50,913 bases of DNA, from the NCBI GenBank assembly GCA_902492005.1, contig CABUJV010000011.1, positions 1-50,913 of the forward strand. Direction: 5' to 3'. Under the pieces are notes generated by a model. The model had not been told where the DNA came from. It saw only the letters and a list, made by a program, of their open reading frames with translations, and made no database searches. The DNA comes from an uncultured Eubacteriales bacterium. Lineage in GTDB: Bacteria; Bacillota; Clostridia; Oscillospirales; Oscillospiraceae. The translations under genes were made by a program, and so were the position numbers. The stretch's first letter is position 1, and each line of letters opens with the position of its first letter. Of this stretch, positions 24,753 through 35,642 are shown piece after piece.

Positions 24753-25604
24753 TCAGCCCTGCCAGAAGGCCCGGATCTCGTCCAGGCGGGACAGGGTGTG
24801 GTCGTACCCGTCCCTCCACAGCTTCATGATCTTGCCCACGTCCTTTTCCGTGCGGGAGAAGCCCTGGGTGTCCTCCGGGACGATGAGGAGCACCTTTCCC
24901 TCCTTCTCCAGGCGGAACAGCCGCTCCCGGCTGTCATTGTAACGCTCGGCCCGGGCCTCCATGGTGTCGCAGAAGTTGGGGAACTCTGCCCGGTAGCGGG
25001 CGTTGATGGCGGGCAAAAGCTCCGGCCTGCGGCGGTAGCTCCGCTCCCGGGTGAGGATGACCACCACCCGGTCGCATCCCATCCGGAAGGCCCGGTCGTA
25101 GGGGATGGCGTCGGAGGCGCCGCCGTCCAGATAGGGCCTGTTGTCCAGGTAAAAAATGGGGAAGAGCAGCGGCATGGCGCAGGTGGCCTGGAGCACCAGG
25201 AACTTTTCATCCCGCCGGGGCACCGGCAGATATTCCGGGCAGCCGGTGTCCAGATTGGTGACCACCGCCTCCACCTGTCCGGGATAGGCCGCGAAGGTTT
25301 CGTAATCAAAGGGGATCAGCTCGTTGGGGATGGTCTCATAGGTGAATTTCAGGCCGAAATAGCAGCGGTTGTCCGGCTCAAGCAGGTTCTTGGGGCCCAT
25401 ATACCGCTTGTCATTGGCATAGTTTGTGAGGATCTGGAGGTTGCGCCGCTTCTGCTTGGAGATATAACTCACCCCATAGGCGATGCCCGCCGACACGCCC
25501 ACGACGTAGTCGGGCATCAGCTCCCCGTCCAGCAGGGCGTCGCAGGCGCCGCTGGAAAAGATGGTCCGCAGGGCTCCGCCCTCCAGCACCAGTCCGGTTT
25601 TCAT
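24753..25604 (-). CDS. Patatin-like phospholipase family protein
   Basis: A 283-aa cytoplasmic acyl hydrolase of the patatin (RssA-like) family. The Ser-Asp dyad is visible: GVSAG with Ser38, and DGG with Asp160 (YLDGGASDA). The oxyanion loop is LEGGALR at 7-13 in place of the usual GGGxRG, a common variant in Firmicutes. The ATG at 25604 follows AAGGGAG. A TATAAT is at 25628-25633 but its -35 is poor. Expected role is lipid ester hydrolysis; natural substrate unknown. Confidence 0.9.
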   Translation of the reverse strand: MKTGLVLEGGALRTIFSSGACDALLDGELMPDYVVGVSAGIAYGVSYISKQKRRNLQILTNYANDKRYMGPKNLLEPDNRCYFGLKFTYETIPNELIPFDYETFAAYPGQVEAVVTNLDTGCPEYLPVPRRDEKFLVLQATCAMPLLFPIFYLDNRPYLDGGASDAIPYDRAFRMGCDRVVVILTRERSYRRRPELLPAINARYRAEFPNFCDTMEARAERYNDSRERLFRLEKEGKVLLIVPEDTQGFSRTEKDVGKIMKLWRDGYDHTLSRLDEIRAFWQG

Positions 25605-25753
25605 GGTATCACTCCCTTACTGGCCCTATTATATACCGTCTGGAGGAAAAAGGAAAGGGTCCGTCCAAAACCGCGCTCAGCAGAAAGCTGCCCCCACGCC
25701 CGCCAGTCAGGCCGCCGCCTGCCCCGCCCGGGACAGGGCGGAGTCTGCAGGAA

Positions 25754-25775
25754 GGCCGGGGCATTTGCCCCGGCC
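25754..25775 (-). terminator. Hairpin after lysC
   Basis: A 9-bp GC stem (25754-25762 with 25767-25775) with a 4-nt loop downstream of lysC; no good T run, so moderate support. Confidence 0.5.
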
Positions 25776-25804
25776 CTCTCTTGGTATGCGTACCAACCGC
25801 CGCA

Positions 25805-27028
25805 TCACAGGTTGCCGTACTCCTCGAAGAAGCGGTCGTGGATGACCTGGACGGCGTTGTCGGCGTCGCTCTTGTCCACCAGGACAGAGACCTTGATCTC
25901 GCTGGTGGAGATCATGTGGATGTTGATGCCGGCGTTGAAGAGGGATTCGAACATCAGGGAGGCCACGCCGGGGTTGTTGATCATGCCGGCGCCCACGATG
26001 GAGACCTTGGCAATGTCGTCGGTGACGTCGATGTGGTCGAAGCCCAGGGTGTCCTTCATCTTCTCCATGGCCTCCCGCGCCTTGTCCATGTCGGAGTGGG
26101 TGACGGTGAAGCTGATGTCCTTGGTGTCGTTGCGGCCGATGGACTGGAGGATGATGTCCACGTTGATCTTATACCGGGCCAGGGTGGAGAAGATGCGGAA
26201 GGCGGTGCCGGGCTTATCCGGCAGGCCCACCAGGGCCAGACGGGCAATATTCTTATCCTTGGCTACACCGCTCACATAGGGCTTTTCCATGGTTTTTGCA
26301 ACCTCCTTGACTTTGGTTCCGGGCTGGCCGGAAAAGCTGGAGAGGACCTCCAGATTGACATTATATCTCTTGGCCATTTCCACCGAGCGGTTGTGGAGCA
26401 CCTGGGCGCCCAGGGTGGCCAGCTCCAGCATCTCGTCGTACGTAATCTCGTCGAGCTTTCTGGCCCCCTTCACGCAGCGGGGGTCGGCGGTGAAGACGCC
26501 GTCCACGTCGGTGTAGATCTGGCACAGGTCCGCGTGGAGTACGGCGGCCAGGGCCACGGCGGAGGTGTCCGAGCCGCCCCGGCCCAGGGTGGTGATGTCG
26601 TCGTACTTGTTGATGCCCTGGAAGCCGGTGACGATGACGATCTTTTTCTTGTCCAGCTCGGCCAGCACCCGCTCGGTCCGCAGGGTCTTGATGCGGGCGT
26701 TGGAATAGGAGGAGTTGGTGCGGAAGCCCGCCTGCCAGCCGGTGAGGGAGACCACCGGATAGCCCATGGCCTCGATGGCCATGGCGCACAGGGAGCAGGA
26801 GATCTGCTCGCCGGTGGACAGCAGCATGTCCATCTCACGCTGGGAGGCCCTTGGATTGATCTCCGCGGCCTTGGCGATGAGATCGTCGGTGGTGTCGCCC
26901 TGGGCGGAAAGGACCACCACCACGTTGTGTCCGCGGCGGTAGGTCTCGGTGATGATGCGGGCCACGTTGCGGATGCGGTCGGAGTCCGCCACCGAGGTCC
27001 CGCCGAACTTCTGTACAATGAGTCCCAT
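25805..27028 (-). CDS. lysC: Aspartate kinase
   Basis: A 407-aa enzyme that phosphorylates aspartate, the entry step to lysine, threonine and methionine. The kinase domain starts with VQKFGGTSVAD (5-15) and holds the GRGGSDTSA loop near 150. Two ACT domains fill about 265-405 and would bind the feedback effector (usually lysine and/or threonine). The ATG at 27028 has GGGGG upstream. It lies 78 bp after hom on the same strand; that gap holds a 7-bp GC hairpin (27065-27086) without T run, so some separate control is possible. Confidence 0.95.
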   Translation of the reverse strand: MGLIVQKFGGTSVADSDRIRNVARIITETYRRGHNVVVVLSAQGDTTDDLIAKAAEINPRASQREMDMLLSTGEQISCSLCAMAIEAMGYPVVSLTGWQAGFRTNSSYSNARIKTLRTERVLAELDKKKIVIVTGFQGINKYDDITTLGRGGSDTSAVALAAVLHADLCQIYTDVDGVFTADPRCVKGARKLDEITYDEMLELATLGAQVLHNRSVEMAKRYNVNLEVLSSFSGQPGTKVKEVAKTMEKPYVSGVAKDKNIARLALVGLPDKPGTAFRIFSTLARYKINVDIILQSIGRNDTKDISFTVTHSDMDKAREAMEKMKDTLGFDHIDVTDDIAKVSIVGAGMINNPGVASLMFESLFNAGINIHMISTSEIKVSVLVDKSDADNAVQVIHDRFFEEYGNL

Positions 27029-27106
27029 GTATATGTACCCCCTAAGAGTGTTTCCGAATCAGCGCCCGGCCCCGGCACAGGCCGGGACCTACGCCATTCT
27101 ATGTCC

Positions 27107-28318
27107 TCAGTCCAGCACGCGGAACAGCGACTGCGGTTCCAGAGCGCCCAGCCGTTCCAGCACCTCGGCCCCGGTCATGACGGGCGTCAGGAAGGCCACC
27201 TCTTCCGCCGGAGCGCCGGAGCGGGACAGCAGGGCCACCCCGGGGAACCCGGCCCGGACCGCATCCACGCGCCCCTTGGCCCGGACATACCAGGCGGTCT
27301 CCAGGCTCTCGGGGGAGGCGGTCACGTCCTCCCCGCCGGGGCCCCACTCCACCCGCTTCCGGGATTTGATGTGGCGGGCGGCGTCCATCACGTCGGCTAC
27401 CACGGCCGAGGCGGTGGGCAGCTTGCCGGCCCCCCGGCCGTAGAACATCACGTCGCCGATGGCGTCGCCCTTGACGGTGATGGCGTTGAACACGTCCTCC
27501 ACGCCGGACAGCGGGTCCTCCCCGTCCAGCAGGTGGGGGGCCACATAGACGCAGATTCTGCCGTTGTCCTGACGGATGGCCCGGCCCAGCAGCTTGATTT
27601 TTTTGTTGCAGGACTCGGCGTAGGCCACGTCGGCCAAGGTCACCCCGGTGATCCCCTCGGTGGGCACCTGGCGGGGGTAGATGTGGCGGCCGAAGGCGAT
27701 GGCGGCCAGGATGCAGATCTTCCGGCAGGCGTCGTGGCCCTCCACGTCGGCGGTAGGGTCGGCCTCGGCGTAGCCGTTGGCCTGGGCCTCCTTGAGGGCG
27801 GCGTCAAAGGACAGGCCCGCCCGGATCATCCGGGTAAGGATATAGTTGGTGGTGCCGTTGAGGATGCCGCAGACCTCGGTGAGCTCGTTGGCGGCCAGGC
27901 ACTGGCTCAGGGGCCGCAGAATGGGGATGCCGCCGCCCACGCTGGCCTCGAACAGGTAGCTGGCTCCCTTCTGGGCTGCGAGCTGGAGCAGCTCGCAGCC
28001 GTGCTCGGCCACCAGTTCCTTGTTGGAGGACACCACGCTCTTGCCCGCGCTCAGGGCACGCCGGGTAAAGTCCAGGGCCACGCCCGCACCGCCGATGGTC
28101 TCCACCACGATATCCACCTCGGGGTCGTTCTCGATGACGCTGAAGTCGTGGATGATCTTATCGCCGAAGGGGCTGTCGGGAAAATCCCGCACATCCAGGA
28201 TATATTTCAGCCGCACCGGGGTCTCCACCTTCTGGTCGATGTGGGCGCTGTTTTTGGCCAGCACCTCCGCCACACCGGAGCCCACGGTCCCAAACCCCAG
28301 GATCGCTATGTTCACCAT
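27107..28318 (-). CDS. hom: Homoserine dehydrogenase
   Basis: A 403-aa NAD(P)H enzyme reducing aspartate semialdehyde to homoserine. The Rossmann motif GFGTVGSGV is at 8-16; the substrate-binding region has SSNKELVAEHG (about 107-117) and GILNGTTNYILT (about 170). The C-terminal 55 residues (YVRAKGRVD..., FLTPVMTGAEVLERL) look like a short ACT domain, so feedback by threonine is possible. The ATG at 28318 follows GAGGTG; the 15 residues before it in the open frame are not needed. Middle gene of the ACT protein-hom-lysC operon; no thrB or thrC follows. Confidence 0.95.
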   Translation of the reverse strand: MVNIAILGFGTVGSGVAEVLAKNSAHIDQKVETPVRLKYILDVRDFPDSPFGDKIIHDFSVIENDPEVDIVVETIGGAGVALDFTRRALSAGKSVVSSNKELVAEHGCELLQLAAQKGASYLFEASVGGGIPILRPLSQCLAANELTEVCGILNGTTNYILTRMIRAGLSFDAALKEAQANGYAEADPTADVEGHDACRKICILAAIAFGRHIYPRQVPTEGITGVTLADVAYAESCNKKIKLLGRAIRQDNGRICVYVAPHLLDGEDPLSGVEDVFNAITVKGDAIGDVMFYGRGAGKLPTASAVVADVMDAARHIKSRKRVEWGPGGEDVTASPESLETAWYVRAKGRVDAVRAGFPGVALLSRSGAPAEEVAFLTPVMTGAEVLERLGALEPQSLFRVLD

Positions 28319-28340
28319 TTGTTTCACCTCGTTGTGTGTA

Positions 28341-28784
28341 TTATTGTCCCGCCAGAATCTCACACCGCAGCACTCCGGTCAGCCGGGAAGTCCGGCTGAC
28401 CAGCTCTTCCACCGGGATCTCCAGCCCGGAGGTCTCCGCGCCGATGGTCACCAGAGCGCAGCCGCTGATGGGGATACCCTGGTTGATGGTGAGAATATTC
28501 CCGCCGGAGACGGCAAAGCTATTCAGGACTGCCGACAACACGCCCGGCTCGTCCCGCAACATGAACTGGAAGGTGACGATCCGGCCGTGGAGCATGTCGT
28601 TGAAGGGCCGCACCGCATCCTTATATTTATAAAAAGCGCTGCGGCTGATGCCGGTCATCACCGTGGCCTGGTGGACAGTCTTGGCCTCGCCGGTATCCAG
28701 CAGGCGCTTGGCCTCGGCCACCTTGCGGAAGATCTCCGGCAGGGCCTCCGCCTCCACGATAAAGTGCTTGGGCGGCATATGCAT
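28341..28784 (-). CDS. ACT domain protein, UPF0735 / PheB-like
   Basis: A 147-aa protein with a helix-turn-helix-like N-terminal half (AKTVHQATVMTGISRSAFYK, about 32-51) and a C-terminal ACT domain (FMLRDEPGVLSAVLNSF, about 73-89, then GGNILTINQ). This is the UPF0735 family, often the first gene before hom in Firmicutes, where it is taken for an amino-acid-responsive regulator; direct proof is lacking as far as I know. The start at 28784 has GTAGGA just upstream; an earlier ATG at 28799 has no RBS. It is driven by the promoter at 28856-28884, with hom 22 bp downstream. Confidence 0.9.
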   Translation of the reverse strand: MHMPPKHFIVEAEALPEIFRKVAEAKRLLDTGEAKTVHQATVMTGISRSAFYKYKDAVRPFNDMLHGRIVTFQFMLRDEPGVLSAVLNSFAVSGGNILTINQGIPISGCALVTIGAETSGLEIPVEELVSRTSRLTGVLRCEILAGQ

Positions 28785-28855
28785 GGTTCCTACCCCCATT
28801 CTAAGCGGCGCGCACTGTCTTTGTTACAGAGCCATTTGTCCGCGTATCAAAACCT

Positions 28856-28884
28856 ATTGTAGCACAGCCCGCCGCCGCACGCAA
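28856..28884 (-). promoter_or_regulatory. Promoter of the ACT-hom-lysC operon
   Basis: On the minus strand, TTGCGT (28879-28884) and TACAAT (28856-28861) have a 17-bp spacer, leaving a leader of about 65 nt. Confidence 0.65.
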
Positions 28885-28906
28885 CGAAAAAGCGACAGGA
28901 GATCCC

Positions 28907-28940
28907 ACGATTTTTTCTCGTCGGCAGGGAAAAAAATCGT
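28907..28940. repeat. Inverted repeat in the lysC-operon/ytvI intergenic region
   Basis: Arms ACGATTTTTT and AAAAAATCGT (10 bp) are separated by 14 bp and end 26 bp before the permease start. AT-rich, so a poor terminator; an operator or hairpin in the leader are alternatives. Confidence 0.4.
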
Positions 28941-28966
28941 CATTTGGACCAAAAGGAGGCCACACC

Positions 28967-30040
28967 ATGCCCGAAAACAAGCACCTGCGCCTGCTGCTGG
29001 TCCTGCTTTACATCGCCCTAGGGACCCTGGGGCTGTGGCTGACGGCCCGGTTTCTCGTACCCTGGCTGCTCCCCTTCCTGATCGCCTGGGCCCTGGCCGC
29101 CCTGCTGGAGCCGCCGGTACGCCTGTGCATGGATGTGCTCCATCTGCCCCGCTGGGCCGCCGCCGCCCTGTGCACCCTGCTGCTGACCGCCCTCATCCTG
29201 GGGCTGCTCTTTCTGGGCGCCTGGCGGGTGGGCTATGAGATGGCCGTTCTCCTGCGGCAGCTTCCCGTACTCCTGTCCGGTCTGCCCGCCCTGTCGGACT
29301 GGCTGGAGCAGGCGGTCTACCGGCTGGTGGTGGCCGCCCCGGTCTCCCTTCAGGACTGGCTGCGCCAGGCGCTGGAGGGGCTGATCTCCCAAGGCGTGGG
29401 TCTCCCCAGCCAATTTTACAACTGGCTGCTGACCGCTGCGGCCGGGGCCGCCTCCGCCCTGCCGAATCTGGCTTTTTTTCTCTTCACCACCATCTTGGCC
29501 ACCTACTTCACCAGCGCCCGCCGTCCCGCCCTGCTGCTCTTTCTCCGGCGGCAGGTGCCCCGCCCCTGGCTGGCCCGGTTCCGGGGCGCGGGCCGCCGGC
29601 TGAAATCGACCTTGGGCGGCTGGCTCCGGGCCCAGGGTCTTCTGATGCTCATTACCTTCGGCCAGCTGGCCGCCGGTCTGCTCCTGCTCCGGGTGGACCT
29701 GGCCCTGCTGCTGGCCGCCGCCATCGCCCTGGTGGACGCCCTGCCCGTATTCGGCACGGGCACCGTCCTGATTCCCTGGGCGGCGCTGGAGCTGCTGGGC
29801 GGGAACCTCCGCCTGGCCCTGGGGCTGCTGGCCCTCTATCTGGTGGTGTGGCTGGTGCGCAGCCTGCTGGAGCCCAGGCTGCTGGGGGCCCGGGCGGGAC
29901 TGCCCCCTCTGCCCGCCCTCATGGCCATGTATGTGGGGTTTCGGGCCTTCGGCGTGGCGGGCATGGTCCTGGCTCCCCTGGTCCTTCTGCTCCTCAAAGA
30001 GCTGCATGACGCGGGATTTCTCCGTCTCTGGCGGGATTAG
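28967..30040 (+). CDS. AI-2E family (YtvI-like) membrane permease
   Basis: A 357-aa protein with about 7-8 TM segments and the layout of the PF01594 family: two hydrophobic helices at the start (residues 8-48), one near 60-85, an amphipathic cytoplasmic-type region (about 90-165), then the conserved C-terminal core with VDALPVFGTGTVLIPWA (about 259-275) and EPRLLGARAGLPPL. Best match is the sporulation protein YtvI branch rather than a true AI-2 exporter, which fits a spore-forming Clostridia; substrate unknown. The ATG follows AAAAGGAGG. No sigma-A promoter is obvious upstream. Confidence 0.85.
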   Translation: MPENKHLRLLLVLLYIALGTLGLWLTARFLVPWLLPFLIAWALAALLEPPVRLCMDVLHLPRWAAAALCTLLLTALILGLLFLGAWRVGYEMAVLLRQLPVLLSGLPALSDWLEQAVYRLVVAAPVSLQDWLRQALEGLISQGVGLPSQFYNWLLTAAAGAASALPNLAFFLFTTILATYFTSARRPALLLFLRRQVPRPWLARFRGAGRRLKSTLGGWLRAQGLLMLITFGQLAAGLLLLRVDLALLLAAAIALVDALPVFGTGTVLIPWAALELLGGNLRLALGLLALYLVVWLVRSLLEPRLLGARAGLPPLPALMAMYVGFRAFGVAGMVLAPLVLLLLKELHDAGFLRLWRD

Positions 30041-30043
30041 CTC

Positions 30044-30072
30044 TTGCAAATATCGCCACGATACGCTATGAT
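30044..30072 (+). promoter_or_regulatory. Promoter of trkAH
   Basis: TTGCAA (30044-30049) and TATGAT (30067-30072) with a 17-bp spacer, starting 4 bp past the preceding stop codon. Confidence 0.7.
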
Positions 30073-30123
30073 GGTCTACGCCATTCCGATTCTGTTGAGA
30101 TTACGCACAAAGGATGTGGAGTC

Positions 30124-31506
30124 TTGAAGATCATCATCGTAGGCGACGGTAAGGTGGGCTTTACCTTGGCCGAGCATCTCTCCCGCGAGGAACACGACGT
30201 CACCATCATCGACACCAGCGACGACGCTCTGCAGAAGGCCTCTGACACGCTGGACGTCATGTGCATCAAGGGCAATGGAGCCTCCCTGACCGCCCTGAAG
30301 GAGGCCGGCACGGATACCGCCGACCTGCTGATCGCCGTCACCAACCTGGACGAGGTAAACATGGTCTGCTGCCTCACCGGCAAGCGCCTGGGGGCCAAAT
30401 ACACCATCGCCCGGGTCCGCAATTTTGAGTACACGGCCGCCCAGGGGATGCTGAAAATGAGCATGGGCATCGACCTGCTCATCAACCCGGAGAACGACAC
30501 CGCCGTGGAGATCTCCCGTATCCTGCGCTTCCCCTCCGCGGCCAATATTGAGACCTTCTACCGCGGCCGGGTGGAGCTGATGAGCTTCCGGGCCCGGGAG
30601 GAGGATTTTTTCATTGGCCAGCCCCTTTCGGCCCTGTCGCGGAGGGTGCGGGACCTGCCCATCCTGTTCTGCGCCGCCGAGCGGAACGAGGAGGTCCTGA
30701 TCCCCGACGGCTCTTTCGTACCCCGGGTGGGGGACAAGCTCTATCTGATCGGGGCGCCCCTGGGCCTGCACGGCTTTTTCGAGCTGATGGGCCGGTACGC
30801 GCCCAAAATCCGCAATGTCTTTGTGGTGGGCGGCGGGCGCATCACCTTCTATTTGGCCGCCCTGATGGAGCGGATGAACATGAAGGTGACCGTTGTGGAG
30901 CGGAAGGAAGAGCGCTGCCGCCAGCTCTCTGAGCTGCTCCCCCACACCCTCGTCATCAACGGCGACGGCACCGACCAGGAGCTGCTGGAGTCGGAGAACA
31001 TGGCGGCCAACGACGCCTTTGTGGCCCTCACCGACCGGGACGAGGACAACCTGATCATCTCTCTGTACGCCCTGCAGAAAGGGCTGAAAAAGGTGGTGGC
31101 CAAGTGCAACCGCCAGAACTATACCGGCATCGTCCAGCACCTGGGACTGGACAGCGTCATCTCCCCCAAGCTCATCACCGCCGGGCACATCCTTCAGGTG
31201 GTCCGCGGGATGCAGAACTCCAAGGGCAGCGTGATGAACGCACTGTACCGCATCGCCGAGGGCGGGGCGGAAGCCGCTGAGTTTGCCGTCAACGGCACCA
31301 CCCGGCACCTGCACACCCCCCTGAAGGACCTGCGGCTGAAGCGCGGAGTCCTGATCGCCGTCATCATCCACCAGGGCCAGGTCATCATCCCCGTGGGCTC
31401 CTCGGTCATCAGCTCCGGCGACACGGTCATCATCATCTCCCGGGGCATGGGCATTTTGGATGTCAACGACATCTACGATGAAAGCAGCATGGAGGCGGAC
31501 GTCTGA
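30124..31506 (+). CDS. trkA: Trk potassium uptake regulator TrkA
   Basis: A 460-aa cytoplasmic gating subunit with two RCK modules in tandem. The first Rossmann motif IIIVGDGKVGFTLAEHL is at 3-19, and the second begins FVVGGGRITFYLA near 235. Each is followed by a small RCK_C domain. It binds nucleotide and controls the TrkH channel encoded 2 bp downstream. The start is TTG at 30124, behind GGATGTGGAG. Two full RCK units mark the TrkA type rather than the single-unit KtrA type. Confidence 0.94.
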   Translation: MKIIIVGDGKVGFTLAEHLSREEHDVTIIDTSDDALQKASDTLDVMCIKGNGASLTALKEAGTDTADLLIAVTNLDEVNMVCCLTGKRLGAKYTIARVRNFEYTAAQGMLKMSMGIDLLINPENDTAVEISRILRFPSAANIETFYRGRVELMSFRAREEDFFIGQPLSALSRRVRDLPILFCAAERNEEVLIPDGSFVPRVGDKLYLIGAPLGLHGFFELMGRYAPKIRNVFVVGGGRITFYLAALMERMNMKVTVVERKEERCRQLSELLPHTLVINGDGTDQELLESENMAANDAFVALTDRDEDNLIISLYALQKGLKKVVAKCNRQNYTGIVQHLGLDSVISPKLITAGHILQVVRGMQNSKGSVMNALYRIAEGGAEAAEFAVNGTTRHLHTPLKDLRLKRGVLIAVIIHQGQVIIPVGSSVISSGDTVIIISRGMGILDVNDIYDESSMEADV

Positions 31507-31508
31507 CC

Positions 31509-32966
31509 ATGAACTTCAAGCTGGTTTTTCGGGTGTCCGGCAAGGTGCTGCTGGTGGAGGCCGCCTGTATGCTCCTGCCGTTGGCGGTGGCTCTGCTCTA
31601 CGGTGACGACCCCCGCCCCCTGCTCCTCTCCGCCGTGGTCACCGCGGCCGTGGGCGGACTTTTGTCCCTGCTGCGGGCCAAGACCGACTTCTTCGCCCGG
31701 GAGGGCTTTTTCACCGCCGGACTGATCTGGGTGCTGATCGGCGTGTTCGGCGCTCTGCCCTTCCGCATCTTCGGGCTGCTGTATCCCGAAACGGGGGCCT
31801 TCCCCACCTACGTCGACGCCCTGTTTGAGTCGCTGTCCGGCTTCACCACCACCGGCGCTTCCATCCTCACCGCCATCGAGGGGCTGCCCTACGGACTGCT
31901 GTTCTGGCGCTCCTTCACCCACTGGCTGGGCGGCATGGGCGTGCTGATCCTTACCATTGCCCTGCTTCCCTCTCTGGGAGCCCGCACCCTGCACCTGATG
32001 AAGGCCGAGTCCCCCGGCCCCATTGTCTCCAAGCTGGTGCCCAAGTCCTCCGAGTCCTCCAAGATCCTCTACGGCATCTATTTCGCCCTCACCGTCCTGG
32101 AGGTGATCGCGCTCAAGCTGACGGGCCTGCCCCTGTATGACTGCGTGGTCAACTCCTTTGCCACCGCGGGCACCGGCGGCTTTGCCATCCTGAATCTTTC
32201 CATCGGCGGCTACCACAGCCCCGCCACCGAGATCATCATCGGCGTGTTCATGCTGCTGTTTTCGGTGAACTTCGCTCTGTACTTTCTGATCCTCCAGGGG
32301 AAGTGGAAGCAGGCCCTTGACAGCGACGAACTGCGCTTTTTCGGCGCGGTGGTGGGCCTTTCGGTCCTCCTTATCACCTTGAACATCGCCGGCCAGTACG
32401 CCTCGCCCCTCACCGCTCTGCGCCACGCCTTCTTCCAGGTGGCCTCTATCATCTCCACCACCGGCTTTTCCAGCGTAGACTTCAACTTGTGGCCGGAGTT
32501 CTCCCGGGTGCTGCTGGTCATCCTGATGTTCTGCGGGGCCTGCGCCGGGTCCACCGGCGGCGGCGTCAAATGCTCCCGGGTGCTGCTGCTGCTCAAGAAT
32601 ATCCGCCGGGAGGTCCGCCGGATCATCCATCCCCGCTCGGTCAACGTGGTCAAACTGGACGGGCGTGTCGTGGAGGAAAAAGTCCTGCACACCGTCACCA
32701 TCTTCTTGGGCGCTTATATGCTCATCATTTTCGCCGCCTGCCTGGTGGTGGCCCTGGACGACTTCTCCTTCGGCACCACCTTTACCGCTGTGGTTGCCTG
32801 CATCAGCAACATTGGCCCCGGTCTGGAGGCGGTGGGTCCCATGGGCAACTTTGCCCTGTTCTCGCCCCTCAGCAAGCTGGTCCTCACCGCCTGTATGGTC
32901 ATCGGCCGGCTGGAGGTCTTCCCCATCCTCATCCTGTGCAGCACGGCCGCCTGGCGGCGGGTGTGA
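31509..32966 (+). CDS. trkH: Trk/Ktr potassium channel subunit TrkH
   Basis: A 485-aa membrane protein made of four M1-P-M2 repeats that form the K+ pore. The four filter loops are visible: SGFTTTGAS (about 111), ATAGTGGFA (about 218), ISTTGFSSV (about 317) and SNIGPGLE (about 434), each with the key glycine. Co-translated with trkA (ATG 2 bp past the TGA). Together they give Na+- or H+-coupled K+ uptake. The unit ends at a hairpin at 32986. A K+-dependent-type pyrophosphatase follows on the same strand. Confidence 0.94.
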   Translation: MNFKLVFRVSGKVLLVEAACMLLPLAVALLYGDDPRPLLLSAVVTAAVGGLLSLLRAKTDFFAREGFFTAGLIWVLIGVFGALPFRIFGLLYPETGAFPTYVDALFESLSGFTTTGASILTAIEGLPYGLLFWRSFTHWLGGMGVLILTIALLPSLGARTLHLMKAESPGPIVSKLVPKSSESSKILYGIYFALTVLEVIALKLTGLPLYDCVVNSFATAGTGGFAILNLSIGGYHSPATEIIIGVFMLLFSVNFALYFLILQGKWKQALDSDELRFFGAVVGLSVLLITLNIAGQYASPLTALRHAFFQVASIISTTGFSSVDFNLWPEFSRVLLVILMFCGACAGSTGGGVKCSRVLLLLKNIRREVRRIIHPRSVNVVKLDGRVVEEKVLHTVTIFLGAYMLIIFAACLVVALDDFSFGTTFTAVVACISNIGPGLEAVGPMGNFALFSPLSKLVLTACMVIGRLEVFPILILCSTAAWRRV

Positions 32967-32985
32967 TTGTTTCTTCCATCGCTCC

Positions 32986-33020
32986 GGACGGGAGCGGGCT
33001 GTGCCCGCCCCGTCCTTTTT
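32986..33020 (+). terminator. Terminator of trkAH
   Basis: A bulged stem (GGACGGG with CCCGTCC, inner GGGC/GCCC) followed by T5. Confidence 0.75.
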
Positions 33021-33352
33021 CTCTGTTTTTCCCCGGCGAACACAAAAATTTTTCACAAATTTTTTCGGCGCTCCTCTTTTTTATATTTGCCGTCTTCCGC
33101 CGCTCGTAAGAAGGCAAACTTTTTATTTAAATCTCTTTCGCTTTCGAACCTTCTATGTTTTGGAAGCGCCATGGTGACAATGCACGGAAAGCCGCATTTC
33201 GCACTTTTTATTTTCGTTTGAATTGTAAAATCGGTCATGTTGGCTGGAAACGGGACCGCGCCGCCTTGCAAAAAGAATTGGTTATGATAGAATATTCAGC
33301 AAGGAGTTCTCCCCCCTGGCAGAGGGGGCGAACAAGCAAAGGAGTGGAGATT
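33021..33352. other. AT-rich region upstream of the pyrophosphatase gene
   Basis: About 330 bp with no convincing gene and markedly lower GC than its surroundings, with several A/T tracts. It contains the hppA promoter (33266-33293), and a C/G hairpin CCCCCT/AGGGGG at 33310-33328 in the leader between an early AAGGAG and the true RBS. No known riboswitch class was recognised. Confidence 0.5.
33266..33293 (+). promoter_or_regulatory. Promoter of hppA
   Basis: TTGCAA (33266-33271) and TAGAAT (33288-33293) with a 16-bp spacer; leader of about 50 nt. Confidence 0.65.
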
Positions 33353-35479
<2,127 letters not shown>

Positions 35480-35492
35480 GTTACGCCGCCTC

Positions 35493-35526
35493 GGCCCGGC
35501 CGTCCTCCCGGACGGCCGGGCCTTTC
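35493..35526 (+). terminator. Terminator of hppA
   Basis: A 13-bp perfect stem (35493-35505 with 35510-35522), 4-nt loop, TTT tail. Confidence 0.85.
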
Positions 35527-35642
35527 TGCTCTATCCGCCCCTGTGCCAGATTTCTATGAGGGTCTTTCTTCCGCCTCTTGTCACCGTCCAAGCCTTTTGG
35601 TATAATAACTTTATTCTGCTAAATTAAAACGGAGGGATTCCT

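Noticed and set aside
27065..27086. Lysine riboswitch or attenuator between hom and lysC
   Set aside because: The 78-bp gap is too short for a lysine riboswitch, and the hairpin lacks a T run.
28967..30040. True autoinducer-2 exporter
   Set aside because: The AI-2E family name covers many transporters; length and blocks fit the YtvI branch, and no quorum-sensing gene is near.
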